From Candidatus Poseidonia sp. (GTDB lineage: Archaea; Thermoplasmatota; Poseidoniia; Poseidoniales; Poseidoniaceae), in assembly GCA_023254365.1 (NCBI GenBank), contig JALRLQ010000043.1:1-12837 (forward strand): a DNA stretch of 12,837 nucleotides, written 5' to 3'. The notes under the pieces are model-generated. The model ran no database searches. It saw only the letters and a list, made by a program, of their open reading frames with translations, and was not told the origin of the DNA. Positions 12,619 to 12,837 of this stretch are shown here, piece after piece (the first letter of the stretch is position 1; the number at the start of each line of letters is the position of its first letter). Position numbers and translations under genes: made by a program.

Positions 12619-12837
12619 CTAGGAAGGAAGCAAGATGAAACAGTCGTCGTCAACTTCAAGCAACAGCCCGTTGGTAAGGAGATGGTCCAATGCCTCATCG
12701 GTTTCATCGTCGTTGATGTTGGCCTCACGCGTGTGATCAAAGATGGCTTCGAGTGTTGCCACCGGTTCACCTTTGGCCAATTCACGTTCCACGCCCATCA
12801 CGATGGTTTGGCAGGTAATGGCCAGCAACGGGTCGTC
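12619..12837 (-). CDS. C-terminal fragment with winged-helix-like end, unidentified
   Basis: A minus-strand frame is open from the window edge to a TAG stop at 12619, giving at least 72 residues. An internal ATG at 12798 could be a start, but the frame continues past the edge (DDPLLAITCQTIVMGVE), so it is probably the end of a longer protein. The pattern is helix (LEAIFDHTREA), acidic helix (DDETDEALDHLLTNGLL), then a short strand pair (LEVDDDCFILLPS). This looks like a small winged helix, as found at the C-termini of several archaeal replication and regulatory proteins, including MCM and RPA. I cannot choose between these. It ends 57 bp before the coiled-coil protein gene, which has its own promoter. 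Confidence 0.6.
   Translation of the reverse strand, partial: DDPLLAITCQTIVMGVERELAKGEPVATLEAIFDHTREANINDDETDEALDHLLTNGLLLEVDDDCFILLPS

Noticed and set aside
12562..12640. GC-rich stretch near 12595-12640 as a tRNA or small RNA
   Set aside because: No cloverleaf, T-loop GTTC motif or stable paired arms could be found. It is a short intergenic and promoter region.

Overview
The window looks like a gene-dense piece of a euryarchaeal genome, most plausibly a marine planktonic lineage such as Marine Group II / Poseidoniales. The archaeal assignment rests on the C-terminus of transcription factor B at the left edge, a THEP1-type NTPase, and promoters with a TATA-like box about 27 bp before an ATG, as in leaderless archaeal transcripts. 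The lineage within the archaea is an inference. Eighteen protein genes, two of them cut by the window edges, fill almost everything. The longest non-coding gap is about 130 bp, and I see no tRNA, rRNA, CRISPR array or insertion sequence.

Left part (1-3551): the end of tfb, then a 487-residue helical-repeat (HEAT-like) protein on the same strand. A convergent four-helix membrane protein follows, divergent from a GalU-type sugar nucleotidylyltransferase. The two divergent starts lie exactly symmetrically around a small inverted repeat. The galU-like gene converges on, and overlaps by 10 bp, the end of the next operon.

Operon A (minus strand, 4964 to 3003): THEP1-like NTPase, small membrane protein, glycine cleavage H protein, RNase HI. 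It has a clear TATA box and Shine-Dalgarno (SD) sequence. Upstream lies a compact array of two 15-bp direct repeats 21 bp apart plus a 19-bp palindrome.

Operon B (minus strand, 8034 to 5097): two tandem paralogous TerB-like proteins joined by an ATGA overlap, then a 665-residue Eco57I-type N6-adenine DNA methyltransferase without a nuclease domain. This is the best candidate here for an undescribed functional unit, perhaps a modification or stress system.

Plus-strand pair (8128-8867): a glutaredoxin (CGAC) and a cysteine-rich DUF2237 protein.

Operon C (minus strand, 12561 to 8830): three successive proteins, each with two membrane segments followed by a cytoplasmic helical or coiled-coil part. 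Then, from its own promoter, a sugar-nucleotide cassette: short RmlA-type nucleotidylyltransferase, short UDP-glucose/GDP-mannose dehydrogenase without the usual C-terminal domain, and a GtrA-family membrane protein. The cassette could activate a sugar phosphate, oxidise the nucleotide sugar to a uronic acid and help move a lipid-linked sugar across the membrane for surface glycan or glycolipid synthesis. The right edge cuts a gene ending in a winged-helix-like segment.

All functional calls come from motifs read by eye. No database search was run.
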